The notes: generated from the sequence alone by a model not told the origin. 64,000 nucleotides of DNA from Pictodentalium vernedei (GCA_031216915.1 CM062297.1:531982971-532046970); one strand, 5' to 3'; counted from the stretch's first letter, positions 46,928 through 57,929 are shown. Numbers and translations are program-made.

Positions 46928-47006
46928 CAGCTAAGTCTGGGTCATTGGTACAGTATAAAAATGTTAAAAAATTTATAGTAATATATATATTTTTTATACT
47001 TACCAA
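46928..47006. repeat. ICR of element D
   Basis: Complement of left end joined to complement of right end at 46962/46963, with the D-specific ctaagtctgg variant. Confidence 0.9.
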
Positions 47007-47081
47007 TGACCCAGACGGGGATGGCCCTACCATGAGTTGGGAACTCATACCTCCCCGCTGAGTACATAACGCACTGGTTGT

Positions 47082-47309
47082 AAGAATGATAATTGCGCCA
47101 ATTTCGAGACCTCCTTGACACTGTGCATGTGCTGTGGAGTAAAAGTATGGAGGACCATATAGGACATGTAATTTTCGGTTTTAGATGCAAATTTGGGGGA
47201 TTGGGGGGTAAAATTTGTGCTTGGCCCTAAATATTTTAGAGTTGGCACCAGCTAAGTCTGGGTCATTGGTAAGTATAAAAAATATATAAATTACTATAAA
47301 TTTTTTAAC
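47082..47309 (-). repeat. Right ITR of element D
   Basis: Mirror of 38574-38774 plus the extra AT-rich end; palindrome eroded. Confidence 0.88.
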
Positions 47310-47640
47310 TTTCCAAATACCTGTAAATGAAATCTGGAAGCAAATACTATTTGATTACATGTACTTTATTTCTTCTGAGAAAAATGAACTGTCACCCCTT
47401 TGAGGATCCACATGGGCTAAAAATAGAACAAAATTTCAAATGTCCTTTTTCTGAACTGTACGTCACAAGTGATAGATATTTGGTATGGAGGATCCTCAGG
47501 AGGATTATATTCAAACTGGTCAAAGAAATCTTGATAATCTGTCGTCCTTTGATCCACCTAATTTTCACACATTTTAACGAAACAATAGCAACCGGGTAAG
47601 TGTTGAAATTCCAGGGGTGAGTGAACACCCAGATTCACAA
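47310..47640. repeat. Repeat interrupted by element D, right half
   Basis: Continues the repeat of 38390-38573; resembles 7800-8180 in gene-free repeat body ('agatatttggtatggaggat' and 'tcaaactggtcaaa'). From 47641 to 47930 nothing further is recognised. Confidence 0.45.
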
Positions 47641-47940
47641 ACAAGGTAACAGGCACTACATAATGGCAAACCAATTTTACATCACAGACTAATAGATGCT
47701 CAAGTAGAAGGACATATGCCAAAATGCTACATGCGACATCTGAGACTCTCGTCAAGTCACAAGTTGATAACTTTTGAACATAAAGGTTGGCGCACACAAC
47801 ATTTTGACATCTGTCCTCTTTTTGCACATCCATCAGTTTATGATGCACCCACACACAACAAATTATGTGTGAATGGTCATCTAAAACAGAGTGACCATGG
47901 GTAGATCAATTTTGGAAAATACAAAACTCAACAGATTAGA

Positions 47941-48790
47941 CCTAATTCAGTACAAAATGGCCACTGGCAGCCCTCTTGAATTTAGGACCTCACCCAGAAA
48001 CTCTTGTTCTCGTCCCAAGGTGATAATAAAGGTACCCAAGACGTTTCGTGAAGATCGGTTCATAAATACAGCCCCTAGCCTGAGCCGTATTGACATGTGT
48101 ACTTACTGTGTGTAAGCTGCACTGAAAATATCAAAGTTCATCTAATTTGCATAATTTCTGCACGAGAAAAAAACCAGTATTACATGTGATGTATCCCATG
48201 GTACTAAACATTCACACAAAAATTATTCAAATCAGCGCTTTCATACGGAAGTTCTGCGCAAAAATCTGATTGCACCTAATTTTGAACAAAATGGCTGCCA
48301 TCGGCCATCTTGAATTTTGGACCAGACCCCAAAACACTCGTTCTCGTCCCACGGTGATACCAAAGGTACCCGAGAAGTTTCATAAAGATCGGTTCATAAG
48401 TACTGCCTCTAGCCCAAGCCGTATTGGCATTTGCACTTACAGTGCTGAAAGTAACACTAAATACATCAAAATTAGTCTAATTTGCTTAATTTATGCACGA
48501 GAAAAAAACCCGTATTATATGTGATGTATCCCATGGTACTAAACATTCATACAAAAAAAATTTCAAATCAGAGCTTTCATATGGAAGTTCTGCGCAAAAA
48601 TCTGATTGCACCTAATTTTGTACAAAATGGCTGCCAGCGGCCAACTTGAATTTCGGACCGGACCCCAAAACACTCGTTCTTATCCCACGGTGATAACGAA
48701 GATACCCAAGAAGTGTCATAAAGATTGGTTCATAAATACGGCCTCTAGCCTGAGCCGTATTGAATTGTTGACGGACGACTGGCCATGGCA
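47941..48790. repeat. 336-bp tandem repeat, about 2.5 units
   Basis: cctaattttgaacaaaatgg or close variants at 47941, 48275 and 48611, period 334-336 bp. Units share ctcgttctcgtcccacggtg and 'agcctgagccgtattg'. The array ends 'tgacggacgactggcc'. Parallel short ORFs in each unit are repeat artefacts. Confidence 0.85.
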
Positions 48791-48877
48791 TAAGCTCAAA
48801 TTTGACTTACGTCAAAGTTGAGCTAAAAATTATGTCAATTTTGATATTATAGTGCAGACCACTGAATTGAATATCTT

Positions 48878-49108
48878 TTAACCCTTTACCTAACACAAAT
48901 GGAAGACGACACTTGCAAACAAAATTCTTGAATAACTAATTTTTTCTTTTTTTTGCATAAAAAACATAGCTTATGACTCCTCATTGGAATGAGCTCATTC
49001 CAAAGAGGGGTCATAAGCTATGTTTTGGAGACAACAAATGAAAATTGAATGATGATTTTTGTGAATAGAGCTGGCTGGTTTTGGCCATTACATTGGGTAA
49101 AGGGTTAA
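48878..49108 (-). mobile_element. piggyBac-like hairpin MITE, copy 3 (best preserved)
   Basis: TTAACCCTTTACCTAAC at the start and TTGGGTAAAGGGTTAA at the end give clean terminal inverted repeats inside a TTAA duplication. Central hairpin about 48925-49045 (catagcttatgactcctcat / gaggggtcataagctatg). Confidence 0.65.
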
Positions 49109-49675
49109 TTGAATAATCCTGTTAATCATGTTTAATTTGCAAACACCAAACTATTTATCATCCCTTCAATACAAATTTGACCTGATTGCATATTGGTTAT
49201 TCGGTAAACTCTTGTTAATTGCATAGAGAAAAAAATTGTAATCTGTCAAACATTTATGCCAGCATTCAATAAATTTCCCACAAGATATCGACAATTAACA
49301 TATTGGAAAATTTATGCATTGATACATGGCCCCTTTCTTTATTACCTTCTAGAGGATGCACTCCTGATCAATTCGGGAAAAGCCAGTTGAAAGAGGTGAC
49401 TTTGCAGGGCCCTTCGGAAGCAGGACACCCTTTGTGGATTCCTTAGATGACCAGGTTGACCATTCCACAAGGCATTTTTATAGACATTTGTACCTTAATA
49501 CAACTATTTAATCTATTGTCTCTTGTTTGACAGAGCACAGTGAGCTCTGTCATTCAAGATATAATAGAATAAATGTTCAGTTTATAACAAGAAGACAGAA
49601 AAATGACCCAGTGCCTGTTAATTGAATATTTTTCTCTGTCACAGTGCCTATTCAGTTAAAGAATTTGACCATTCT
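49109..49675. mobile_element. pogo-like MITE relative with palindrome
   Basis: Contains 'gaataatcctgttaatcatg', a central palindrome at 49510-49570 (gacagagcacagtgagctct within ttgt...aagatata) and 'tgcctattcagttaaag', all shared with 2871-3289 and 35790-36090. An internal unrelated segment (about 49320-49480) suggests a secondary insertion. Confidence 0.45.
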
Positions 49676-49692
49676 ATTCAGTATAGATCTGA

Positions 49693-50046
49693 TAGGGAGC
49701 TCAGTGGCTCATTGGTTACAGAATTAGACTTCAAACCAAAAGGTTCATGGCTCGATCGCCAGGGGTAATGCGTTGTGCCCTTGGACAAGGCACTTCATCC
49801 CGATTGCCCACTTGGAGGGCACAATAGGGCTGTGTACTAAGGCGTTCTGCATGTCGATGGTGCACTTGTCTTCAACCAATGCTAACCTTCCTTGTGCAGA
49901 GTTAGTACATTGGGGAGTCTGACAGTAGCTCGCTGTTGCTTGGTGGTTCTCTCCAGGTATTCTGACTTCCTCCATCCATAAAATTGTCCAACACAAGATG
50001 ACCCTGGCTGTTGAAAGTGTCATTATACTCCATTAAATTAATAAAT
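49693..50046 (+). mobile_element. tRNA-derived SINE with a perfect target duplication
   Basis: Flanked by identical 13-bp agtatagatctga at 49680-49692 and 50047-50059. The head contains tggctcattggtt (A box-like) and ggttcatggctcgatcg (B box-like), followed by a body shared with 698-1025 (minus) and a tail ccattaaattaataaat. Typical pol III-transcribed SINE mobilised by a LINE in trans; the partner LINE is not in the window. Confidence 0.82.
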
Positions 50047-50283
50047 AGTATAGATCTGACAAAATTAGTTCAGAATGATCATTTGGAATTTTATTTTTTC
50101 GGAACCTCTTTTTCATAACTAAATATTTTTTCTTAGTTCTGAATAAGTTTTGTTCACAAATATATTTAATTTGAAAATTCAGTTTGATGAAGCATGGCAG
50201 TCCATTGAGTAAATATGGTGTCTCCAGAAATTATGAGGAAATTTGCATTGTGAAATGCAGAAATAATTGATAATTTTACATTA

Positions 50284-50533
50284 TTAACTGGTTGAGTGCT
50301 GGAAGCCCATATTTGGGCTTTACTCTGACGTGCAGAGACCGTAATGTAAAGGCCTTATATTCAGTGGATGTGCTTCATATTATCATTGAAGTGAAATTAT
50401 TTAGTCTGTATAGGTTTGCCTTGTTACAATTTATGGGAGAGTGCCTTGGGGCACTCTCCCACAAATTGTAACAAGGCAAAGACATGTGAACAAATTTTGA
50501 TGGTCAAAAATAATTTAGCACTCTACCAGTTAA
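50284..50533 (+). mobile_element. TTAA-flanked hairpin MITE, family 2, copy 3 (best preserved)
   Basis: TTAACTGGTTGAGTGCT at the start and AGCACTCTACCAGTTAA at the end. Perfect central hairpin at 50417-50478 (gccttgttacaatttatggg with its complement, loop ttgg). Confidence 0.65.
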
Positions 50534-50549
50534 AAAACAAAACCCGTAT

Positions 50550-50759
50550 ATTTTTATACTGTACCAATGACCCAAACTTAGCTGGTGCTAACTCATATTC
50601 TAGGGCCAAACACAAATTTTGCCCCCCCCCCCCCCCCCCATCCCCCAAATTTGCATCAAAATCCAAAAATTAGATGTCCTATGTGGTCCTTCATACTTTT
50701 ATCCACTGCACATGCGCAGTGTCAAGGAAGTCCGAAATTGGGGCCAAATACTCATTCTT
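50550..50759 (+). repeat. Left ITR of element G
   Basis: tatttttatactgtaccaat start, a C run of about 18 at 50623-50640, eroded palindrome at 50707. Confidence 0.8.
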
Positions 50760-50924
50760 TGTTTGGCCCTTCAATCAGTAACATCACACGGTATCTGTGC
50801 TTAAAATCTCAGTTTAAATGATGCCAGACACATAATCATGAGAGAAATGGTGGATCTAAGGATGAAATAAAAGGATGAGAGGAAGGAACAGTAGAAGGAT
50901 GTGTTCAGGGCTGTAACTTATAAT

Positions 50925-51126
50925 ATTTTTATACTGTACCAATGACCCAGACATAGCTGGTGCTAACTCTTAAAATATAGGGCCAAACACAAATTTTGCC
51001 CCCCAATCCCCAAAATTTGCATCTAAAACTAAAGAAAACATGTCCTGAGAGGCCCTCCACACTTCGCCCCTACTGCGCATGCGCAGTGTCAAGGACGTTC
51101 CGAAATTGGCGCCATTTATCATTCTA
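50925..51126 (+). repeat. Left ITR of element F
   Basis: No difference from the left ITR of C was seen; inverted match to 57702-57929. Confidence 0.9.
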
Positions 51127-51787
51127 AGTTTGGCCCTTCATCAGTTAACATCTGACTGATCTTTGTGCTTTTAAATCTCAGTTTAAATGATGCCAGACAC
51201 ATAAATATTAGTGAAATGGTGATTCTAAGGAGGATAGAAAAGGAGGAGAGGAAAAGAATGTGTGACAGAATATTATCAGGGCTGTAACTTAAAATTTTTT
51301 AATGAAATTATGTTAAGTTACCTATTTTCAAGGCAGCAGCCATTTTGTTGTCATTCTGATTATTTAGTTACACTGTTTTTACAAGTGTTTTTCCTCTCTC
51401 CCTGTCCTTTAAGTTCCCCCTTGCTATTCTCCCATGCTTTTGGCATAATTTCTGTAATTATTATTACTAAAATTTCTTGGGAGTTTAGCTGAATAACAGA
51501 ATGAATTCTGTTCTTTCCCCATGTTTACGTCTTCACCTACGGGTGGTTAGGCGTTGTGTTCTGCATCTACCATCTGATGTTCTGCAGTTTCTTCCCTGGA
51601 AGTCTCTGTTTTGCATCAGATGGTGTATTTTTGGTAACTGATTTCGGGCCTGGGTGCCTGGAGTCTTATTTTAGTGTTTTTACACTCATTGTTTACATTT
51701 ACAACAGCCCTCTGTGTGAGGGGGGGATTTCTAAATAATAATATCTTTATGTTATTTCAATCATAACTAGATACATTATTATTGTTC

Positions 51788-51980
51788 GTAAGTGTTGAAT
51801 AAATTGTTTAAAATATTTTTAAAATTTTTGTCCACACTTAGGCTTGGGATCCATTGGGGCTCAACGTTACTTTTCAGAAACTTGGGCTGTTCTGAAAAAA
51901 TATTTTTTCAAAATATTTTGATTTCAATTATTTTTTCTATATTAATGGATCATATTATTATTATGTATTTTGATTGCCAG
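51788..51980 (+). other. Probable leader intron, element F
   Basis: Same signals as in C (ttc|gtaagt ... gattgccag|ggg). Confidence 0.45.
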
Positions 51981-52017
51981 GGGTTAGTGCGAGTACCAGG
52001 ACTTGTTTTCTTTTCAC

Positions 52018-55000
52018 ATTGAAAGGATATTGATCAATTGTTTTAAGAGGAAGTCTTCCTCTGACCTTATTATCATTCTATATGTGGTCAGTGTACTCGC
52101 ATTAACTCCGGTTCTGTATTGTATGATTTCGATGACAATATGGGAAGCGTATGTCACGGTATGTTGTTGGGGATTTGGACACTCCGGTCCTTTCCCCGCA
52201 GGGTCACTCTACTTTATCAATTTCTATTTCAGACGATCAAGATTAGGGTGATGTATCTGTGATGTCTTCCAACAGTGTGCCTCCGTCGTCACAATTAATG
52301 AAGGGCTAGCGGAAAAGTGCTCATGTAATACGCCAATTGCCTAAGAGGACCCTAGTAGGTTCGACGGCCTTTGACGTCCGCTAGCTCGCCCGGTGTAGCG
52401 TCCATTCACCGAATGGTTCGGCAGCCGGGTTCGTCCGTTGCGGTCTAGAAGGAATTTTGGGGTGATGCGAGCACTATAAAATTAACTTAATGCACACCCA
52501 GTGACGGCGGATCGGAGGGAGAACGGAGGAAGCCTTTTAGTCCGGTTCATAGCTCGTTCCGGTCCATCCGGACGGCAAGCGAGAGAGGCCCCTCTCTCGT
52601 TCAACAACATCTGGCCCCAGATGTTGTGGTACAAATGTGTCGTTAGCGGAGCATACGTCCGTCGCTCGGGACGCTCCGTTGTATAGGCAGTCCACTGAGA
52701 CTGCTAAGGCTTCCTCTTCTCGTCAGCGCACACGACCGCACCTTGGCTGCGTGACCGCCGATATATTACCAGCTTCGCCGATCAAGGATTCTTCGGCGAC
52801 CAGGTCACACCATCCGGCAGCCAGGGATTCGAGACCGATGGACTCCGGACGTTCGCATAGGAAAAGTATGCGGGAGCCATCTGATGCGGAGCTGCCCTCG
52901 GCGAAGCAGCGATAGACTGCGCCTCCGCAGGTCTCGACGCCGGACATTCTTGTGCACATAGCACAGCTTATCGCAGCATCCCAGCAGCCGACAGAAACGG
53001 TGTCGGATCGAGAATTATCCGACAGCGCTGGGTCGGTAGCCGGGGACTCGAGGCCTACAGACTCCGGACGTTCGCATAGGAAGTATGCGGGAGTCAACGT
53101 ACACGGAGCTTCCAGCGGCAATGCATCGTAAGTCCGCTACTGCACAGGCCTCGGGAACGGACGTGCTTTCCTTAATAGCACAGTTTATCGCAGCATCCCA
53201 GCATCAACTGAATCTGTCGCATATATTTTATCCGACGATGCTGGGTCGGGACGCTCCGCGGAAGCGGGTACGGACGTCCGAAAGTTTCATCCGGTCCGAC
53301 GGGATACCGAAAGGGATTCGGTGGATTTCAAGCTTTCCCTTTCGGAACAACATATGCTGCGATGCCGGATAAGAAACTGATAGCGTTGGTGGACTTAGAA
53401 ATTTTTGGTTCGGTTCAGGGACATCGTCCCTCAGTTCCGACATAGTCCAATAATGTCACACAAACTTTCGAATTATTGAACGACGCTTTATATATTATTA
53501 TTTTATGCTTGCTATCCAAGCATTTCTGGTTTCTTGTTCGAAGAGTTATGGAGATGTCTTTCAAAAGTGTGCCTCTGTCGTCATAGTTAATGAAGAGTTA
53601 GCGGCAATAAGTGCTCATGGAATATGTCTATCGCTTACGGAGTGACATTCGCTAGCTCACCCGGTGTAGCGTACATTCATCGAATGGTTCGGCTGCCGGG
53701 TTCGTCCGTTGCGGTCTAGGAAGGAGATTTGGGTGATGCGAGCACTTTAATTACTTTAGTACTCACCCAGTGACGGCAGATTGAGGACAGATCGGAGGAA
53801 GCCAACAACATAGGGGACCGCATGTTGTGGTTCAGATATTTTACATTCGGAGCATATGTCCGTTGCTCGGGACGCTCCGTTATATTGACAGTCCGAGAGA
53901 CTGTCTTTAATGCTTCCTCATCCTCACAGCAGGGCACACGACCGCACATTGGCTACGTGACCTCGAGTATCCGATCAGTTTCGGCATTCAGTGATTCCAC
54001 AGCGAATAGGTCGCGCCATCCGGTAGCCAAGGGACACGAGGCCTATACACTCCGTTCGCTCGCATATTGGAAGTATGCACGGGGTAACGATCTCGGAGCT
54101 TCCTGCGGCAATGCATCGTAAGACCGCTGCTCCTCAGGCCTCAGTGACGGACGTGCTATCCGAGTTAGCACAGTTGTTTCGCAGCATCCCAGCAATTGAC
54201 GGTTTCTCGGTCGAATCAGGAATTATCCGACGGCGCTGGGTCGGTGCGGTCCGCGGTTGCATCAAGCTACGGACGACCGAACGCTTTATAGGGTCCGACA
54301 GGATGGCGAAAGGGATTCGAAAGATTTCGAGTTTTCCCTTTAGTAGTATCGGAAGATGCCTTTCATATCTTCTGGCATTTCTTCCAGTGATTATTTTTCG
54401 GACTTCATTGCTGCGATCTTGGATAAGAGACTTATAGCGTCATTGGACTCGGATTTTTCGATCGGTACAGGGACTTTGTCCCTGACTTACCGACGCAGTC
54501 CAATATTGTCATTACAACATGTGTTTTATTTTTCGACGCTATATATTTATATATATATACAAGACGGCTACTAAGCATGATAGTTTAGTTTCTTGTCCGC
54601 GTGGCTCATTTCTGCCATTTTATCTTTTTTTACATATAGTTTATTTTGGCAGAGCAGGGCATACCGAGAGTTCATATGCGTCTAGACGGTGTGATTAAAG
54701 ACTGCATATATTCTTTTTCACCGTTTATGTCTTTTCCAATTTCAATGTTGGGAACGACATTATGTATATTAGACTTAACTTAGACGCTTTATTATACGTA
54801 ATCCGCCTTACTGAGGCGTTATCATTACGTCTTCAAGAAAAGATTTACGGGATATTATTCTCAATGTAATTTCTTTTGAGGGCAGTAGTTTGTTCACGTA
54901 TAACTCCGCCCTTCAGTGGCTGATTGGAGTTGGTTAGACGTGAGGCAGCCCTAGCTACATCCACGCGTGGATAGTAGGTTAAGAACTCTCTCAGAGTCGC

Positions 55001-55051
55001 TTCGTTCTCGGAGGAGCTTCTCTTCGACGGCAACTTTCCGGCAATCCATGA
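52018..55051 (+). pseudogene. gag remnant of element F
   Basis: Counterpart of C 28858-31885 with the same lost start codon, the same internal duplications (second unit from about 53546) and the same stops. Short ORFs such as 53085-53372 exist in both copies only because the copies are nearly identical. Confidence 0.7.
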
Positions 55052-55936
55052 ATTGCTTGATTTATACATTCTCTTGTCTATCTAGTGTTACAAGAGATTC
55101 AGACTGGGGCAAACATTCGGTGGTTGACTCAGAGAGTGCCGCCGCAGTTGCCAGACCCGAGTGTGGCTGTTATGACGGTTGCCAGTCAAACAGATTGGGA
55201 TATATACTGATCCCTACGGATTCGAAGTGCCAGGGTCTTTGGGTTCCGCAGTCTTTTAGCTATCTGTTAACTTCCGCGGAATAATGTTTTTTAGGCTTGC
55301 TTTATGTCATTGCATGAACATTATTCAGAAACGCATGCCCAAATTCCTGTCCTTTAATTCGACAGTAGTGGCGTATCTCCGGAACCAGGGAGGCACTCTT
55401 TCGTTTCCGTTATTCAATTTAATGGAAAGAATCCGTCTGTTGGTTATAGTACACCAAGTTCAGTTTTGGTCCGTCATATTCTGGGTCGTCTGATTGTTTT
55501 ATCGCACTCCCGTTCTCTTACGGGTCGCTTGTTGCTGTCAGAATGGACTCTCAACAAACAAGTATTCAATCAGATTTGCTATCTATGGGAGCGCCCAATG
55601 ATGTTTTATTTATGACACAGCTGCCTAATCAATTGCAGACGTATGTGTTGGCTTGTCCAGATCTCTGAGCTAATACTGTTAACGCTCTATTGATCTATAG
55701 GACAGAATGATAGGATACGCGTATCCTCCGGCGCTGTTGTTTTTAGCAGGTATTGCTAAGATAAACAACCACAATACATTTCTGTTGATAGCATCTCTAT
55801 CTTCACAGAGATCATGAGTAATTTACTCTCTTGTCTACTGTGGATCTTAACGTGAAATCTTCCTCTATGTGAGGATCTTTTTTCACTGGGTAAATCGTGT
55901 CATCTTTATCACAACCAGCAAGGTCGCAACCTTCAT
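55052..55936 (+). pseudogene. pol remnant of element F, RT core missing
   Basis: Carries the same deletion joint as C (ccatgaattgcttgatttat), so the loss predates the spread of the C/F pair. Confidence 0.75.
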
Positions 55937-56952
55937 GTATTCCGTTGTGTGGTCCGTATTGCATTGTAAGCACTGTACTGGACGAGCTTTGGACGCGATT
56001 TCTTACTATAGGAGATCCTCTTCTTCGCGATTCTATGCGACTAAAGTGGAGGCTCTTCCGTCGTGGTGTAGGGATCATTATGTTCATATGGTTGATCCCT
56101 CCATACTACTCATTGCTATTTTTTAGTATACTTGTTTCACAAGATCTACTGCAGCCTGTTGTTATTTAGGTTATAGGTTTATGTTACCTCATACCTATGC
56201 ACTCTACGATAGTTTACAATTGAGTCTTTTGTCTCTTTATCTAAGTCAGTTAGTAACTTTTTGATAAATAGACTTAGAATCTTTAGATTAAATTCCTATA
56301 CGGATTTTAACTTCAGGTTCTTATTTAGCTAAGTAATCATTTGAGCCTCTGGAAACAGTAGTTTTCAAATTCTGACCTTTTAGACAGTAATTCTGTTGGT
56401 TTCTCTTTTACTGTAGAGTCAGTGAGTTTCATGCACTATCGATGGATGATTTTCACTTTCATAGTTTCGGAATCAATACTTCCGTTACTATTTAGGTTGG
56501 ATTGTTGCATAAGAGTTAGGCTCCTATTATCCGGAACCTATTATTTTAAGGTCCTTCCGTCTTCGTATGGGCATAGGCCTTTACTCTTTCCGGGTACAGT
56601 TTATGTATTTATAAACAGATATCTGTTTATTACAAGGGCGTAAGCTTCTTCTGTCTTTGATGTCTAGTAGAAGGACGTTACGCTCCATTTTATTGTTAAT
56701 GGATTCTATTAACTAGCGTACTGCTTATGGTATATCATTGGCTTAGCAGTTGTGCTTAAGATTTCGGCTCATGAAGTAAGAGTTCTTCTACTTCTTGGGC
56801 TTACATTAATAGTGTTCTATTATAGATTTTTGAAGGCTGCTCATTGCGCTCAGCCATCCATTCATGAATTTTATCTCAGAAATATCGAGTCCATTTCTGG
56901 AGGCCTCTATTGTTAGGTCTATTATCTACTGCTCAGAATGTCATTCACTTAA
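55771..56952 (+). pseudogene. YR remnant of element F
   Basis: Same broken frame as C 32605-33786, with a few private substitutions (e.g. cttcgcgattc for cttcgttattc near 56027). Cannot encode a recombinase. Confidence 0.75.
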
Positions 56953-57046
56953 CAGTTGCTACTATAGCTAGGTAGGCTGTCTGTTTCGGCAGTGTCTCCG
57001 TTCGGCTGCCCTCTTCGCTCTGGGCTATTTGACCCAGGGCAAGAAA

Positions 57047-57064
57047 AAGGGGGGGGGGGGGGGG
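57047..57064 (+). repeat. G-tract after YR, element F
   Basis: About 17 G; C has about 10 at the same spot, one of the few length differences between the pair. Confidence 0.7.
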
Positions 57065-57396
57065 AGGGTGTTCCCTTGGGTCACCTGTTTTTACTATGAA
57101 AACAAGGGGATACCTCCTCCGGAGTTAGTAATTCTGAGCTGTTATTGGGATGGTTGTTTAGTGAGAAGTTTAAGTTTATAAAATTCATTCAAGTCTTAGT
57201 TTTTAAAGTATAGCTTTTGAATATTGCATATGTCAACGGACATGATTATGCAATTCTCACACACTTTTAGGAGTATAAGAGTCTCTATTCTCTAGACTTA
57301 CTTTATTATTGGCTTACTTTAAAAATTATTAGTATAAGGATTATTGGATATTAATAGAGTACATGGATGTATGAAGCTCAATTTTTGGAAGGTGTT

Positions 57397-57431
57397 GTAT
57401 CTTTCTAATTTATCATAAATAAGAAAGATAC
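57397..57431 (+). other. Conserved hairpin, element F
   Basis: gtatctttctaatttat c ataaataagaaagatac, as in C. Confidence 0.5.
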
Positions 57432-57538
57432 ATGTAAGGCCTATTACTTCTTTTCCCTACAGGGGATGACTCTATTTTATTTTATTGAGCGTATTCCATT
57501 TTGCTCTATGTCCTTGGCCCTCCAGCCTTTTTACTATT

Positions 57539-57627
57539 CAGCTATGTCTGGGTCATTGGTACAGTATAAAAATGTTAAAAAATTTATAGTAATTTATATA
57601 TTTTTTATACTTACCAATGACCCAGAC
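57539..57627. repeat. ICR of element F
   Basis: Left-end complement to 57573, right-end complement from 57574. Confidence 0.92.
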
Positions 57628-57701
57628 GGGGATGGCCCTCCCAGGAGTTGGGAACTCTTGCCTCCCCGCTGAGTACATAGCGCTTACCAGGCACTGGTTA
57701 T

Positions 57702-57929
57702 TAGAATGATAAATGGCGCCAATTTCGGAACGTCCTTGACACTGCGCATGCGCAGTAGGGGCGAAGTGTGGAGGGCCTCTCAGGACATGTTTTCTTTAGT
57801 TTTAGATGCAAATTTTGGGGATTGGGGGGCAAAATTTGTGTTTGGCCCTATATTTTAAGAGTTAGCACCAGCTATGTCTGGGTCATTGGTAAGTATAAAA
57901 AATATATAAATTACTATAAATTTTTTAAC
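57702..57929 (-). repeat. Right ITR of element F
   Basis: Mirror of 50925-51126 plus the extra AT-rich terminus ending tttaac. Confidence 0.9.

Larger units (their letters stand above)
38574..47309 (+). mobile_element. DIRS-type retrotransposon D, carrying an insertion and deletions
   Basis: Left ITR 38574-38774, gag (with internal duplication), RT-RNase H, a 2.03-kb foreign insertion (43924-45950), a deleted YR, ICR 46928-47006 and right ITR 47082-47309. ITRs and ICR share the private change cttagctgg / ccagctaag where all other copies have catagctgg / ccagctatg. Sits in a repeat whose two halves flank it, at about ttccagt|tttccaa, with no evident target duplication. Confidence 0.9.
50925..57929 (+). 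mobile_element. Decayed DIRS-type retrotransposon F, nested in G
   Basis: 7005 bp, near-identical to C from ITR to ITR. Left ITR 50925-51126 (palindrome 51072), ICR 57539-57627, right ITR 57702-57929 (palindrome 57741). Inserted at ctgtaacttataat|ttttatgcaaaatta of G, the same site used by A and B in X. Differences from C include a 6-bp longer AT repeat at 54541, a longer G run at 57047 and single-base changes. Confidence 0.92.

Noticed and set aside
27766-57929. C and F as a segmental duplication
   Set aside because: Similarity stops at the ITR termini on both sides; flanks are unrelated. An assembly artefact is not fully excluded.
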